Origin: Bin80 sp965219915
GTDB taxonomy: Bacteria; Bacteroidota; Rhodothermia; Rhodothermales; Bin80
NCBI GenBank assembly: GCA_965219915.1
Contig: OZ244794.1
Coordinates: 3,100,001-3,164,000, forward strand
DNA: 64,000 nucleotides
Direction of reading: 5' to 3'
Below the pieces are notes generated by a model. That model did not search any database. It was not told where the DNA came from and worked only from the letters and a program-made list of their open reading frames with translations. The position numbers were made by a program, and so were the translations under genes. Position 1 is the first letter of the stretch, and each line of letters begins with the position of its first letter. Below are positions 45,301-52,433 of this stretch, piece by piece.

Positions 45301-45712
45301 GCGGCAACTCGCCGGCCAGCAGGAAGCAATGCGGCGTCAACTCACCGAACTTGCAAAGGAACGCGACCTGGCAAGCCAATTAGCCGGTGATCTGGAACGG
45401 ATTGCAGAACAGATGGCTGAATCCATTCAGGAATTACAGACCGGCCAGGTAAACCGCCCGACGCGTCAGCGCCAGCAGCAGATTTTGACCAGACTGCTGG
45501 ATGCATCACGAAGTCTGCAGGAACGGGGAGAAGAAGAACGACGTGAAGGACGCCGAGGTACCGATATTGAGCGTGTGAGCCCTGGGGAACTGCAAAATAA
45601 CCTGACCCAGGACGAGCTGCGACGCGCGCTCATGGATGCTCTTGAGAGCGGGTACACAAAAGACTACCAGGCACTTATTCAGCGCTATTTTGAGTTGCTT
45701 CGCGCTCAGTGA
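42314..45712 (+). CDS. Large DUF4175-type membrane protein with long Gln/Glu/Met-rich coiled coil
   Basis: A 1132-residue protein. Two membrane helices lie at about residues 42-62 and 72-95, with a third near 170-190. A beta-rich extracytoplasmic region follows (about 205-510; FSPGTTFERPAPFALAVTPGN and repeated SVELISPAPQT-type segments). The second half, about 530-1120, is a long low-complexity helical region rich in Gln, Glu, Met and Leu, including QQLQSDLQ- and QQMSQSMQQ-type runs. This is the DUF4175 layout. Such genes often sit beside MoxR/DUF58 genes, which are not here. Function is unknown; an envelope role is inferred. An in-frame ATG at 42353 is an alternative start. The 3' end overlaps the DCC gene by 38 bases. 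Confidence 0.75.
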   Translation: MKPLVIINGTHGTMSEESKRILHGVQIRLQTCWGRLITERVAVGLILLITAVTGTLLVLLTAEMRLWLPTPWRGALFWVWIGTGIALLSWFVVRPWMTGWLGRTRYKTIAHSVTRNQPDLQSKLVSLLELCNGESSAAPRSLVDSAVKALNSDVSNLPLIEKVNWRQPIIWSRYAAIPLGLIAVLTLAAPQGFRDASIRLFSPGTTFERPAPFALAVTPGNIEVTRGDSLTIIATASGETLPEIVTIELGVPGESSIRSQSIRSDASGRFLHQEHNLRLPLRYRAVAGPVRSPWYDVTVIDRPILRDLHVSLRPPAYTGLPAEQLPPGTGNITALQGTVANIRVRSSDPDVTAWLSMDNTNQDIVLEDMAGAFTLHKETTYRIILESPSGVQNLDPITYSITPLIDQYPSVELISPAPQTNMDFSLLVPLDIRVRDDFGFSRLALSWRLSDSRFGDTMETFQEIILSLPGAPEVQYLWDLGMTTGLDIVPGDVISYFVTVWDNDGYNGPKKSVSATQLLRLPSIAERYEALESTQDETESGLESLVEEAEDVREQFEELRDELREKQDADWDDQQSLESLRQAQEELQNRVDELAQNMEEAGEQMDNHNLVSDELLDLFRELQNVTEEISSPELAEALEQLQEALTEFDPALMQESLDKIEFNEEMFRERIERTLELFKNFQVQQQLEETERRAEDLQEVQDNLAEQTAEDTPTETPEELAEEQMQAAEEMSALEAKMEEIADRMRELQRAPVQQMEQLNEQTQAQELPKGMRENAQQMQAGQMQQANQGQQQMSQSMQQLQSDLQNVQTGMQGQQMQVNMAALRLILSNVLRLSYDQEDLRRNIADATRDSPLLRDFAREQSVLAIGGTVVADSIQSLGRTLPQLSRAVQEFAGNALMSMETSIEMLTESNKLAAESSAAEAMTNLNNLALLLSDLLDQLMDASSSSSGGAMSMEQMIQQLQEMAMQQDQLNQALEEFFGQSPGERMSADMQERLRQLAGQQEAMRRQLTELAKERDLASQLAGDLERIAEQMAESIQELQTGQVNRPTRQRQQQILTRLLDASRSLQERGEEERREGRRGTDIERVSPGELQNNLTQDELRRALMDALESGYTKDYQALIQRYFELLRAQ

Positions 45713-46013
45713 TCCTTCGACGCCGGTTACGGGCGATAACCTGGTAAACTGCATCACGGACTGGTCGTGGGACCATCAGCAGTATGTTCGCTGTTATCCG
45801 CCATCCGCCTCCCAGATGGCGTAATGCTCGCAGTGCAGCAGTGGAAGCCTGCGATGTTCCTGCATCATCACGCAGAGTAACGCATGACGCCCCGGGCGGA
45901 AGCGCAGCATATGAAAAACGACCGCTATGGTCACGTTTACGAAGCCAGTTGACCGAACGCTGACAAAAGACACATTGATCGTCGTATTTGATCTCTATCT
46001 TTCTGGACATCAA
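45675..46013 (-). CDS. DCC-family thiol-disulfide oxidoreductase-like protein (DUF393)
   Basis: A 112-residue small protein. The N-terminus KIEIKYDDQCVFCQRSVNWLRKRD carries the family's Asp-x-x-Cys-x-x-Cys element, next to a charged helix; VYQVIARNRRR near the end is also family-like. DCC proteins have a thioredoxin-like fold and unknown roles. It is divergent from chrA, with only about 14 bases between start codons, and its 3' end overlaps the DUF4175 gene by 38 bases. Both ends are therefore unusually tight. Confidence 0.8.
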   Translation of the reverse strand: MMSRKIEIKYDDQCVFCQRSVNWLRKRDHSGRFSYAALPPGASCVTLRDDAGTSQASTAALRALRHLGGGWRITANILLMVPRPVRDAVYQVIARNRRRRITEREATQNSAE

Positions 46014-46027
46014 GTCAAGGCCACGTG

Positions 46028-47128
46028 ATGGGTGAACTGGTACGATTGTTTCTGAAGTTAGGTTTTATCGGGTTTGGAGGACCTGCGGCAGTTATCGCAA
46101 TGATTGATGACGAGGTCGTCACCCGACGCAAATGGCTTACCCGGGAACACTTCCTGGATCTGGTTGGGGCAACCAACCTGATCCCCGGACCAAACTCCAC
46201 GGAAATGGCCATGCATGTCGGCTATGAACAGCGTGGGTTTGGGGGGCTTGTCGTTGCGGGCCTCTGCTTCATCCTCCCCGCAGCGCTGATGACTGGCGTG
46301 CTCGGGTGGCTATACGCCACGTATGGTGAAGTGCCGGAGGTCGAGCCATTCCTGCGCGGCATTAAGCCAGCTGTGCTTGCAATCATCCTGGGGGCGTTGT
46401 GGCGTTTAGGTAAATCTGCCGTCAAGGCCTGGGCACTGGTCCCTATCGGTGCCGTCGTCTCTGTAGCGTTGCTACTGGGGGTCAATGAGGTGCTTGCTAT
46501 GCTGGGTGGGGGGCTGCTCGGTTTGGGGGGGCTCTACCTGTGGCGTCGCCGTCTGGCAGCCATTGGACTCCTACCTTTCATTGTTGGATTCCTTCAAACT
46601 CCGAAAGTGGAGTACAGCATCTGGACTCTGGGGTGGTTCTTCCTCAAGGTTGGGGCGGTACTGTACGGAAGTGGTTATGTCCTTATCGCCTTTCTGGAAG
46701 GAGGGCTGGTACAGACCTATGGCTGGCTGACCGAACAGCAGCTGCTGGACGCTGTAGCTATCGGTCAATTCACCCCAGGACCTGTACTCACAACCGCGAC
46801 ATTTATTGGCGTTTTCCTAGGGGGCTGGCAGGGCGGCGTGATAGCTACTTTAGCGATCTTCCTACCGTCCTTTGTTTTTGTCAGCATACTGAATCCGCTC
46901 ATCCCCAGACTGCGGAGGTCAATGCTCATGGGATCATTCCTGGATGCAGTGAACGTCAGTGCAGTTGCACTAATGCTGGTCGTGACCATACGATTAGGGA
47001 TTAGTGTATTGACCGGCTGGGCACCCGTGGTGATCTTTCTGGTTGCGGCAGTAGCGAGCCTTCGCTTTAGGGTAAATGCGGTCTGGCTTGTCGCAGGTGG
47101 CGCACTCCTTGGACTACTGCTCAATTGA
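46028..47128 (+). CDS. chrA: Chromate transporter ChrA, two-domain form
   Basis: A 366-residue inner-membrane protein of the CHR family, with two homologous halves. The first half holds FLKLGFIGFGGPAAVIAMIDDEVV and ATNLIPGPNSTEMAMHVGY; the second repeats the pattern as FLKVGAVLYGSGYVLIAFLE and GQFTPGPVLTTATFIGVFLGG. The paired PGP motifs are diagnostic. About ten hydrophobic segments. CHR proteins export chromate in the known cases; other anions are possible. AAGG sits 7 bases before the ATG at 46028, with a GTG one codon earlier. No regulator such as chrB is adjacent. The start is nearly back to back with the DCC gene. Confidence 0.92.
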   Translation: MGELVRLFLKLGFIGFGGPAAVIAMIDDEVVTRRKWLTREHFLDLVGATNLIPGPNSTEMAMHVGYEQRGFGGLVVAGLCFILPAALMTGVLGWLYATYGEVPEVEPFLRGIKPAVLAIILGALWRLGKSAVKAWALVPIGAVVSVALLLGVNEVLAMLGGGLLGLGGLYLWRRRLAAIGLLPFIVGFLQTPKVEYSIWTLGWFFLKVGAVLYGSGYVLIAFLEGGLVQTYGWLTEQQLLDAVAIGQFTPGPVLTTATFIGVFLGGWQGGVIATLAIFLPSFVFVSILNPLIPRLRRSMLMGSFLDAVNVSAVALMLVVTIRLGISVLTGWAPVVIFLVAAVASLRFRVNAVWLVAGGALLGLLLN

Positions 47129-47283
47129 GTAGGTGACCCGGCTTCGCCTTTTGACGGGGCAGGTATTGACAGTTGCCGTTGATCCCTGGATAGACCAGCC
47201 AGATGCCCCGAATAGAGCTCGCCGTCCGTGTAATTGATCCGATGCACAAATCGGTTTAGCCAACTCCCGGCGTTGCGGATGGA

Positions 47284-47385
47284 CTACACATCGTCAGCCC
47301 CGTAGGTGGTGGGAGGACCAGCTGCGTGCGCCAGCGCATGTTCCCTGGCATAACGTGCCATGGGACGGCCGCGCTGCTTGGCCAT
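47284..47385 (-). CDS. Possible 33-residue ORF or fragment of a larger gene
   Basis: Minus-strand ATG at 47383-47385 to TAG at 47284-47286. It encodes a basic start MAKQRGRPMARYAREHALAH with an AT-hook-like RGRP, then AAGPPTTYGADDV. The same frame stays open upstream as LLLTISEQTRLSEMAKQRGRP back to about 47540 without an ATG. So it is either a tiny gene, a gene with a TTG start, or a decayed fragment. The ATG sits in the stem of the hairpin at 47378-47418. I recognise no family. Confidence 0.25.
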   Translation of the reverse strand: MAKQRGRPMARYAREHALAHAAGPPTTYGADDV

Positions 47386-47418
47386 TTCGGAGAGCCGTGT
47401 TTGCTCCGAAATGGTCAA
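47378..47418. repeat. Strong 15-bp hairpin
   Basis: CCATTTCGGAG (47382-47392) is the exact reverse complement of CTCCGAAATGG (47404-47414), with an 11-base loop. A G-T wobble and TTG/CAA extend the stem to 15 pairs. No T-run follows on either strand, so it is not a classic intrinsic terminator. Confidence 0.6.
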
Positions 47419-47603
47419 CAAAAGGCGGGGGCCGCGGGTGCGGTGGGATCGCGGACGACTTGTCGGCAGGCTTTTTCGCAGGGTTTGACATCGGAACGAT
47501 GGGAAAATTTGCGAAAAACCAGCGAAAAATAGGTTCTATTTTTTATTGCTCTCTCACACGCTGCTTCATCGTCTTCTGTACTACCTGTAAATATCAAGTG
47601 ATT

Positions 47604-48701
47604 TTACTTCGAGGTTTCGGTTGACGACAGGTCAAACGGGTGAAATTGCCAAACCTCAAGCGTTTTGTTGCCAACCTCACCCGATGAAAGTAGCTCATTA
47701 TCTCCATAGACATACAGCAACCCGTCCCTGGCTAGCATGATCCACCAATCAGTTGCGATACTTACACTGGTTTGAGTATCCATATTTACGATGTTCATAT
47801 TGGCTTCGGCAGGATACTCAAACGTCACCAGCCGGTGATCATCATCCAATTCAAAGAGACCATGCGAGTACGTGAATTCCATTCGGAGATCCCTCAGATC
47901 GCCTATAATATTCCCGCTAGTTGCATCCCTTTTGGGAGGACGATAGAACATTGGACGATGTACTACGGGATCGTTGTCCAAAAATAGAGGTTCCCCGTCG
48001 CTGTCTTCTGCGTAGCGGTAGAAAATGCCGCGCTCAAAGCATGCGATCTGTCTTCCCCTAAGGCCTCTTTTCACACCTGTTGTTCTTGGAAACTGAGGCA
48101 CTCTGAGATCATAATTCCGAATCGTTCCCGATTCAATGGAATAGGCGTGTATTTGTGGCCATGGTCGGCGAGAAGGACTAATAAAGTAGACCGTATCCTG
48201 CCGTTCGCAAAACGAGGCATTATCGCGAATTAGGGTTGGCAACCTCTCCTTGCACGACCCGTCTGCGTTGAAGGTATAGACCCCTCGAGACGTAACTGCG
48301 ATCATGTTACCATTTTCCAAAAATTTGGCAGAGCGAGGACGTAGATTGTCTTCTGGATTGCACTGCGTGACCTTGAATGTGCGGATGTGATCGCCAGAAG
48401 CCGTAAAGACATGCAACGCTCTCATCACGTCGTCTGTCAGCAAAAAATCACCTTTGCCCGATATATCCACAAAACGAATAGTCCCAATGAGCACCGAAGC
48501 ATCAAAACGGACCGTGTCCACAGGGGTGAAGAGATCTTCAGCCTCCACGAGGCCCGACGAATCAATCACACGGTAGCGTACTTCCTCGGGCTGACATGCC
48601 GAGATGCACGCCAACCCGAGAATGCAAGCAAACAAAGGTGTCCTGATTGTCAACAAAACATGCAAGACCCCTCGTTTCCCGGAGCCCTTGGATCGCAGCA
48701 T
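47604..48701 (-). CDS. 6-bladed beta-propeller lipoprotein
   Basis: A 365-residue predicted lipoprotein. The start ATG at 48699-48701 is fixed by a very good AAGGAG ribosome-binding site; the frame is open further upstream but inside the preceding gene. The signal (VLLTIRTPLFACILGLACIS) ends in the lipobox ISAC. Propeller repeats include IGTIRFVDISGKGDFLLTDD, LHVFTASGDHIRTFKVTQC and GVYTFNADGSCKERLP. A Cys pair (TQCNPEDNLRPRSAKF and DGSCKE) aligns with SVCHPGFEVRPVNAKF and GGCLGS in the protein encoded just upstream, so the two are tandem paralogues. The gene starts 19 bases after that upstream stop. Confidence 0.78.
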   Translation of the reverse strand: MLRSKGSGKRGVLHVLLTIRTPLFACILGLACISACQPEEVRYRVIDSSGLVEAEDLFTPVDTVRFDASVLIGTIRFVDISGKGDFLLTDDVMRALHVFTASGDHIRTFKVTQCNPEDNLRPRSAKFLENGNMIAVTSRGVYTFNADGSCKERLPTLIRDNASFCERQDTVYFISPSRRPWPQIHAYSIESGTIRNYDLRVPQFPRTTGVKRGLRGRQIACFERGIFYRYAEDSDGEPLFLDNDPVVHRPMFYRPPKRDATSGNIIGDLRDLRMEFTYSHGLFELDDDHRLVTFEYPAEANMNIVNMDTQTSVSIATDWWIMLARDGLLYVYGDNELLSSGEVGNKTLEVWQFHPFDLSSTETSK

Positions 48702-48720
48702 TCTTCTCCTTCCTTCTCCA

Positions 48721-49833
48721 TTAGGGTGTGATAAATTGGTAGACCTCAATAAAAGGGTTGGGCAACTCGCCCTCAGCGTCCAGTTCTGGCTGGACCACAC
48801 GATAGACAAGACCGGACGCACCGTACTTGAAACGCGCCCGGATCCCCAGTTCCTGCGCAACAAGCTGTCCCGCCTTGGTGAAAATCTGATAGCCGCCTCC
48901 CCGATCTCCGTTAGTGTACTGGATCATGATGGTTTGATCGGTCAACTCAAATAGCCCGTATACAAGTGTGCGGGATGCCATCAGCCGGCCGGACGCTTGT
49001 ATTATGGCCGCGGGATTGCTCCGATCAGAAAAGTCCTGCGAAACATCGCGAAACCAGGACGTTCGGTGTGAGATTCGATCGACCACCGTACCTTCTGGTG
49101 TTAGTTTCAGGATATGCTTCTCAACCGGGCCCGCATAGAAATGGTGGGTCTTATCTGCGATCAAGCCCCCCATATCGATCCTTCTAGTCGCTCTTGGGTA
49201 GTCACTCGCAGGCAACGTATACTCTTTGAGCAACTTCCCACTGGCGTCCATGCGCCGGACAACCTGTTTATCCGGGTGTATGTGAAAGCCAACAAGGCCG
49301 CCCTGCGCGTCAGTATCCAGAGCGTTGGGGTTGACCGCTAGGATAAAATCTGGATCAACGCTTCCCAGGCAGCCTCCTTCGGATGTGAAGCGGTATCCCC
49401 AGGGACCGGCATTGGACAGAAATATGGACTGATTTCCGATGAACTTGGCGTTCACAGGACGCACCTCAAACCCTGGATGACAAACAGATGGGTCCAGCAC
49501 CGCTAAAAGCTTGCCGTCCGGTCCAAACAGAAAAGCCTGAAGGCCGCGCAGGTCGACTACAAGCATCCGGCCATCTGGAGCTACATCCAGGCTTTTTACT
49601 TGGGCGATCAGTAAGGGCTCTGAGGAAACCGATTCTGGATCGGAAAGCGTGATGGCCTTCACGAACCGGAAATGCTTCAACTCAATCTGCTCAACAGGCT
49701 GTGCGTTCGCGACACCCACACAAACCACCAAAGCGACTAGGCTCCATAGAGCAAATAGTCCACGTCCAAGAGTTCTGTGTCCACCTGTCAGACGCCAGTC
49801 TTGCCGGGCTTCCACACCCCTTAGGTCACTCAT
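48721..49833 (-). CDS. Exported 6-bladed beta-propeller protein
   Basis: A 370-residue exported protein with an N-terminal signal (about residues 25-45, LFALWSLVALVVCVGVANAQ; SPI-like, no lipobox) after a polar stretch. Propeller-like repeats include VKSLDVAPDGRMLVVDLRGL, AFLFGPDGKLLAVLDP, VVRRMDASGKLLKEYTLP and HILKLTPEGTVVDRISH. It is the paralogue of the lipoprotein at 47604. Its ATG overlaps the stop of the small Cys-rich ORF by four bases, so the three genes likely form one unit. Function unknown; ligand or peptide binding is inferred from the fold. Confidence 0.75.
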   Translation of the reverse strand: MSDLRGVEARQDWRLTGGHRTLGRGLFALWSLVALVVCVGVANAQPVEQIELKHFRFVKAITLSDPESVSSEPLLIAQVKSLDVAPDGRMLVVDLRGLQAFLFGPDGKLLAVLDPSVCHPGFEVRPVNAKFIGNQSIFLSNAGPWGYRFTSEGGCLGSVDPDFILAVNPNALDTDAQGGLVGFHIHPDKQVVRRMDASGKLLKEYTLPASDYPRATRRIDMGGLIADKTHHFYAGPVEKHILKLTPEGTVVDRISHRTSWFRDVSQDFSDRSNPAAIIQASGRLMASRTLVYGLFELTDQTIMIQYTNGDRGGGYQIFTKAGQLVAQELGIRARFKYGASGLVYRVVQPELDAEGELPNPFIEVYQFITP

Positions 49834-50099
49834 TTGTCACAGTAGCCACCATCATTAGCAAAGCATTCCCCTCCCCAAAACGAACACTCACTTCCCTTCT
49901 TTATGCAATAGGCATAAGTGCAAGTGTCTGTGTCGTCGTGACCCTCACATGGCGCAGTCTCCATCTCTCGATTTTGGGGGGCCTGTTCTTTCATGTTGTT
50001 TGCGGTTATTGTACTGGTCGTCACCAAGGGTTTAGTGATACGAGAAAGCACAAGGTACAACATCGAGTTGGACATTCCGCTTGGAAGTGGCACACCCAA
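49830..50099 (-). CDS. Small six-cysteine protein, possibly exported
   Basis: An ORF of up to 89 residues; ATGs at 50073-50075 and 50061-50063 give 81 or 77 residues. The N-terminal part is mildly hydrophobic (MLYLVLSRITKPLVTTSTIT) but is a poor classic signal. The C-terminal 40 residues hold six Cys with spacing C-x8-C-x4-C-x6-C-x6-C-x7-C, as in small disulfide-bonded peptides. In Bacteroides, small NVEALA-type peptide genes lie beside 6-bladed propeller genes; this resembles that pairing, but the sequence is not clearly NVEALA. It overlaps the propeller gene by four bases. I do not recognise a family. Confidence 0.55.
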   Translation of the reverse strand: MGVPLPSGMSNSMLYLVLSRITKPLVTTSTITANNMKEQAPQNREMETAPCEGHDDTDTCTYAYCIKKGSECSFWGGECFANDGGYCDK

Positions 50100-50447
50100 A
50101 ACTGGTGGATTTCGAATTTTTTGGGTTTTACTTTGCCCCCATCAGCTATCATTAATGTTCAAAAAGGCTGCCTTTTTGTCCGGACATATGACTAAGGAGG
50201 GCATTTCCTGCGATTGGCCTTCATTTGTAGCTCCCCGCGTTACATCATGGCCCTTATGTAACATCCGCACACCCCAGACATACAGTGCGCACATAACACG
50301 ACGCCAGACGCAGCCCACGTCCGTCCCTTGGATTACGGGGGTGAATCGAACCCGATTCGACGTTTCTCCATCTCGCACGGCGCACTTTTTCGCGCATATT
50401 GCTTCCCGCGCAGCTCGTCTATAATCTTCCGCAGCCAACAACTCAGG
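50100..50447. other. 348-base intergenic region
   Basis: Lies between the end of etfA and the start of the Cys-rich ORF, both on the minus strand. It holds a hairpin (50343-50358) that could end the etfBA transcript; a minus-strand frame at 50142-50441 has no recognisable domain and I treat it as chance. Confidence 0.45.
50343..50358. repeat. Short perfect hairpin GAATCG-AACC-CGATTC
   Basis: Perfect 6-bp arms (50343-50348 and 50353-50358) with a 4-base loop, about 90 bases past the etfA stop on its strand. It might act in transcript ending or processing. No long T-run follows. Confidence 0.35.
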
Positions 50448-51401
50448 CTATTTTCCACCGCGAATGGCGGCTGCAAGTGCCGGAACGACTTCAAACAAAT
50501 CTCCGACGATGCCATAATCGGCAACTTTGAATATCGGCGCCGCCGGATCCTTGTTGATTGCAAGAATACACTTCGATCGGACAATGCCAGCTACATGTTG
50601 TGTTGCCCCCGAAATCCCCACTGCGATATACAGATCGGGAGCAACCGCACGACCTGTCTGGCCTACATGCTCGCTGTGCGGACGCCAATTCTCATCACTC
50701 ACCGGACGTGAACAGCCCAGGGCAGCATCTGGACCCAGCGCATCCAGTAGATCCTCCAGTACATGCCAGTTCTCCGGTCCTTGCAGACCCCGACCTCCAC
50801 TAACTACAATTGACGCTTCCGTCACATCAGGACGCTCACTAGAAGCTTTTTCCTGAAGTGTGACCGCAGCCATTAACTCTGTTAAGCGCAACTTACATAG
50901 GTGTGCTCCCACAACTTCATTCGACAATAGGATTGGTTCAAATGATCTTGGGCGAAAACTGACCAGGGTCAACTCTCCAGACAGCTGGACATGGGCGATC
51001 ACCTTCCCGCCGTACAATGCTCGTTTGAATACAGGGTTACCCGCTATCACCTCAAAACCCGTACAATCCTGTGCCAATGGAGCATCCAGCTTCTGTGCCA
51101 ATCGCCCCATTACATCCTTGCCTGTTGATGTGGCCGGCATGATGACCATGTCCGCCGCCTTTGCAACCTGGCCCGCGATGTTCGACAACATCTCAGGTCC
51201 GGCATACGCTATCCCCTGCAGATCATAGGCAGTAATCTCCGGCGCAATCGCACCTGCGGCGCTTGCGGCTCGGTGATCAACCAGTAGTCCCCAGTGACCA
51301 TCCAAACGCACTGAAAGTTCGGACGCTGCCTTGCATACTTCGAGCGTAGACACGCTCAGGCGATCGCCGCTTGATTCCGCTATAACCAGAACTTTGAACA
51401 T
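50448..51401 (-). CDS. etfA: Electron transfer flavoprotein, alpha subunit
   Basis: EtfA binds the FAD of ETF, which carries electrons from acyl-CoA and related dehydrogenases to the quinone pool. The 317-residue protein has the N-terminal MFKVLVIAESSGDRLS and the C-terminal FAD domain with VVSGGRGLQGPENWHVLEDL, GCSRPVSDENWRPHSEHVGQTGRAVAPDLYIAVGISGATQH, and INKDPAAPIFKVADYGIVGD, all classic. Normal length. It follows etfB by 5 bases. The gene pair is divergent from the catabolic operon at 52434, which suggests but does not prove that the two are linked. Confidence 0.97.
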   Translation of the reverse strand: MFKVLVIAESSGDRLSVSTLEVCKAASELSVRLDGHWGLLVDHRAASAAGAIAPEITAYDLQGIAYAGPEMLSNIAGQVAKAADMVIMPATSTGKDVMGRLAQKLDAPLAQDCTGFEVIAGNPVFKRALYGGKVIAHVQLSGELTLVSFRPRSFEPILLSNEVVGAHLCKLRLTELMAAVTLQEKASSERPDVTEASIVVSGGRGLQGPENWHVLEDLLDALGPDAALGCSRPVSDENWRPHSEHVGQTGRAVAPDLYIAVGISGATQHVAGIVRSKCILAINKDPAAPIFKVADYGIVGDLFEVVPALAAAIRGGK

Positions 51402-51406
51402 TGTGC

Positions 51407-52156
51407 TCAGATTACTTTAGCTTCCTCACGCAAGAGCGCTATGACTTGCTCGGCAACCCCATCTTTGTAATCCAGGATTTTACCTTCTGACTTTGATTCA
51501 GGCAAAGCCAGCGAGGCAATCTGTAGCTGCGCAACCTCAAGTGCAGCCGTCTCTTTTTCTATGGGTTTACGCTTAGCCTTCATAATGCCCCTGAAGGATG
51601 GGTAACGCGGCTCCCCAATCCTGCGGTTGATGCCGACGATTGCCGGCAGATTGCATCTGTGGATTTCGTCACCTTGCTCAACAGGGTGACGGGCCGTCAA
51701 TCCATTTGAGGTTACTTTTAGTTCTTCCACTCCTGTAACGCTCGGCCAACTCAGCAGTACCCCTAACCGTTGCGGGACTTGAGCTCCTGCAGAATCAATG
51801 GCGACCTCACCCGTCAGAACCAGGTCAAAATCACGCGTGCTTATCGTATTTGCAAGTGCAACTGCGACAATCTTGGGATCATCCGGCATGGTATCACACT
51901 GGAGATGCACTGCAAAATCCGCCCCCATAGCCAAGCCCTGCCTTAGTGCGCTTTCTACGCGATCCGGTCCAAGGGCAAGAAGCGTGACTGTACCCTCCTG
52001 CTCATCACGCAGACGCACCGCTACCTCAATGGCAGACTCGTCATGGGGGTTTATTATCCAGACGAGGCCCTCTTCCCCAACACTGGACCCATCAGGGGCC
52101 AATGTTGGTCGGGATTCGGTATCCGCGGTCTGCTTGACGCATACGGCTATATTCAT
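51407..52156 (-). CDS. etfB: Electron transfer flavoprotein, beta subunit
   Basis: EtfB is the AMP-binding partner of EtfA. The 249-residue protein begins MNIAVCVKQTADTESRPTLAPDGS, contains WIINPHDESAIEVAVRLRD and VLTGEVAIDSAGAQVPQRLG, then LPAIVGINRRIGEPRYPSFRGIMKAKRKPIE, the standard EtfB signatures including the recognition loop. Typical length. It is the first gene of the etfBA pair; the 277-base region upstream separates it from the ten-gene operon and holds several dyads. Confidence 0.97.
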   Translation of the reverse strand: MNIAVCVKQTADTESRPTLAPDGSSVGEEGLVWIINPHDESAIEVAVRLRDEQEGTVTLLALGPDRVESALRQGLAMGADFAVHLQCDTMPDDPKIVAVALANTISTRDFDLVLTGEVAIDSAGAQVPQRLGVLLSWPSVTGVEELKVTSNGLTARHPVEQGDEIHRCNLPAIVGINRRIGEPRYPSFRGIMKAKRKPIEKETAALEVAQLQIASLALPESKSEGKILDYKDGVAEQVIALLREEAKVI

Positions 52157-52202
52157 CGGCCAATTTAAAGGCTATCACTTGGCAATTGATTCACAAAAAT
52201 CC

Positions 52203-52218
52203 TGCGGTACTGCGCAGA
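52203..52218. repeat. Inverted repeat CTGCG-N6-CGCAG in the etfB/operon divergent region
   Basis: Perfect 5-bp arms at 52203-52207 and 52214-52218. It lies about 47 bases upstream of the etfB start. Short enough to be chance; noted because several dyads share this region. Confidence 0.25.
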
Positions 52219-52303
52219 TTATCTGACAATATATGCGGGCACCTACGATGTGCTAGTCGGAGATCATCACAGCCGTGAGTCAATCGACCGCCCCCATAAA
52301 CTC

Positions 52304-52318
52304 CGTGGTTATACCACG
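52304..52318. promoter_or_regulatory. Operator-like dyad CGTGGT-TAT-ACCACG
   Basis: A perfect 15-base palindrome (6-bp arms, 3-base centre), near the middle of the divergent region, 116 bases before the operon start at 52434 and 148 from etfB. Compact symmetry of this kind is typical of repressor operators (GntR, LacI and others). No regulator gene is in the window. Confidence 0.45.
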
Positions 52319-52377
52319 AAGAGTACAGACTTATCCAGTACCCACGGGCCTGCGATCGACCTGCGCATATACGCTGA

Positions 52378-52401
52378 TTGAATCTGATTAGTTAAATTCA
52401 A
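52378..52401 (+). promoter_or_regulatory. AT-rich dyad TTGAAT-N12-ATTCAA before the ten-gene operon
   Basis: Perfect 6-bp arms (52378-52383 and 52396-52401) 33-56 bases upstream of the GTG at 52434, where the operon promoter should be. It may be an operator overlapping the promoter. TTAAAT-like sequence in its spacer could act as part of a -10 element. Confidence 0.4.
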
Positions 52402-52433
52402 TTGAGTTCCCAACCACAACCACAAGTAAGAGA

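Larger units (their letters stand above)
47129..47603. other. 475-base region with a strong hairpin and a tiny ORF
   Basis: No conventional gene. It contains GC-rich, highly structured sequence at 47285-47460, including a 15-bp hairpin (47378-47418) and a possible 33-codon minus-strand ORF (47284-47385), both listed. The stretch near the beta-propeller gene end (47500-47600) is AT-rich. Confidence 0.5.

Noticed and set aside
50334..50362. Sequence reminiscent of the 5' end of a tmRNA or of a tRNA T-arm on the minus strand
   Set aside because: The T-arm stem does not pair properly, no tag ORF or matching 3' end is found, and the expected length would run into etfA.
50142..50441. Minus-strand ORF between etfA and the Cys-rich ORF
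   Set aside because: No domain, frequent Arg/Cys typical of chance reading, and no ribosome-binding site.
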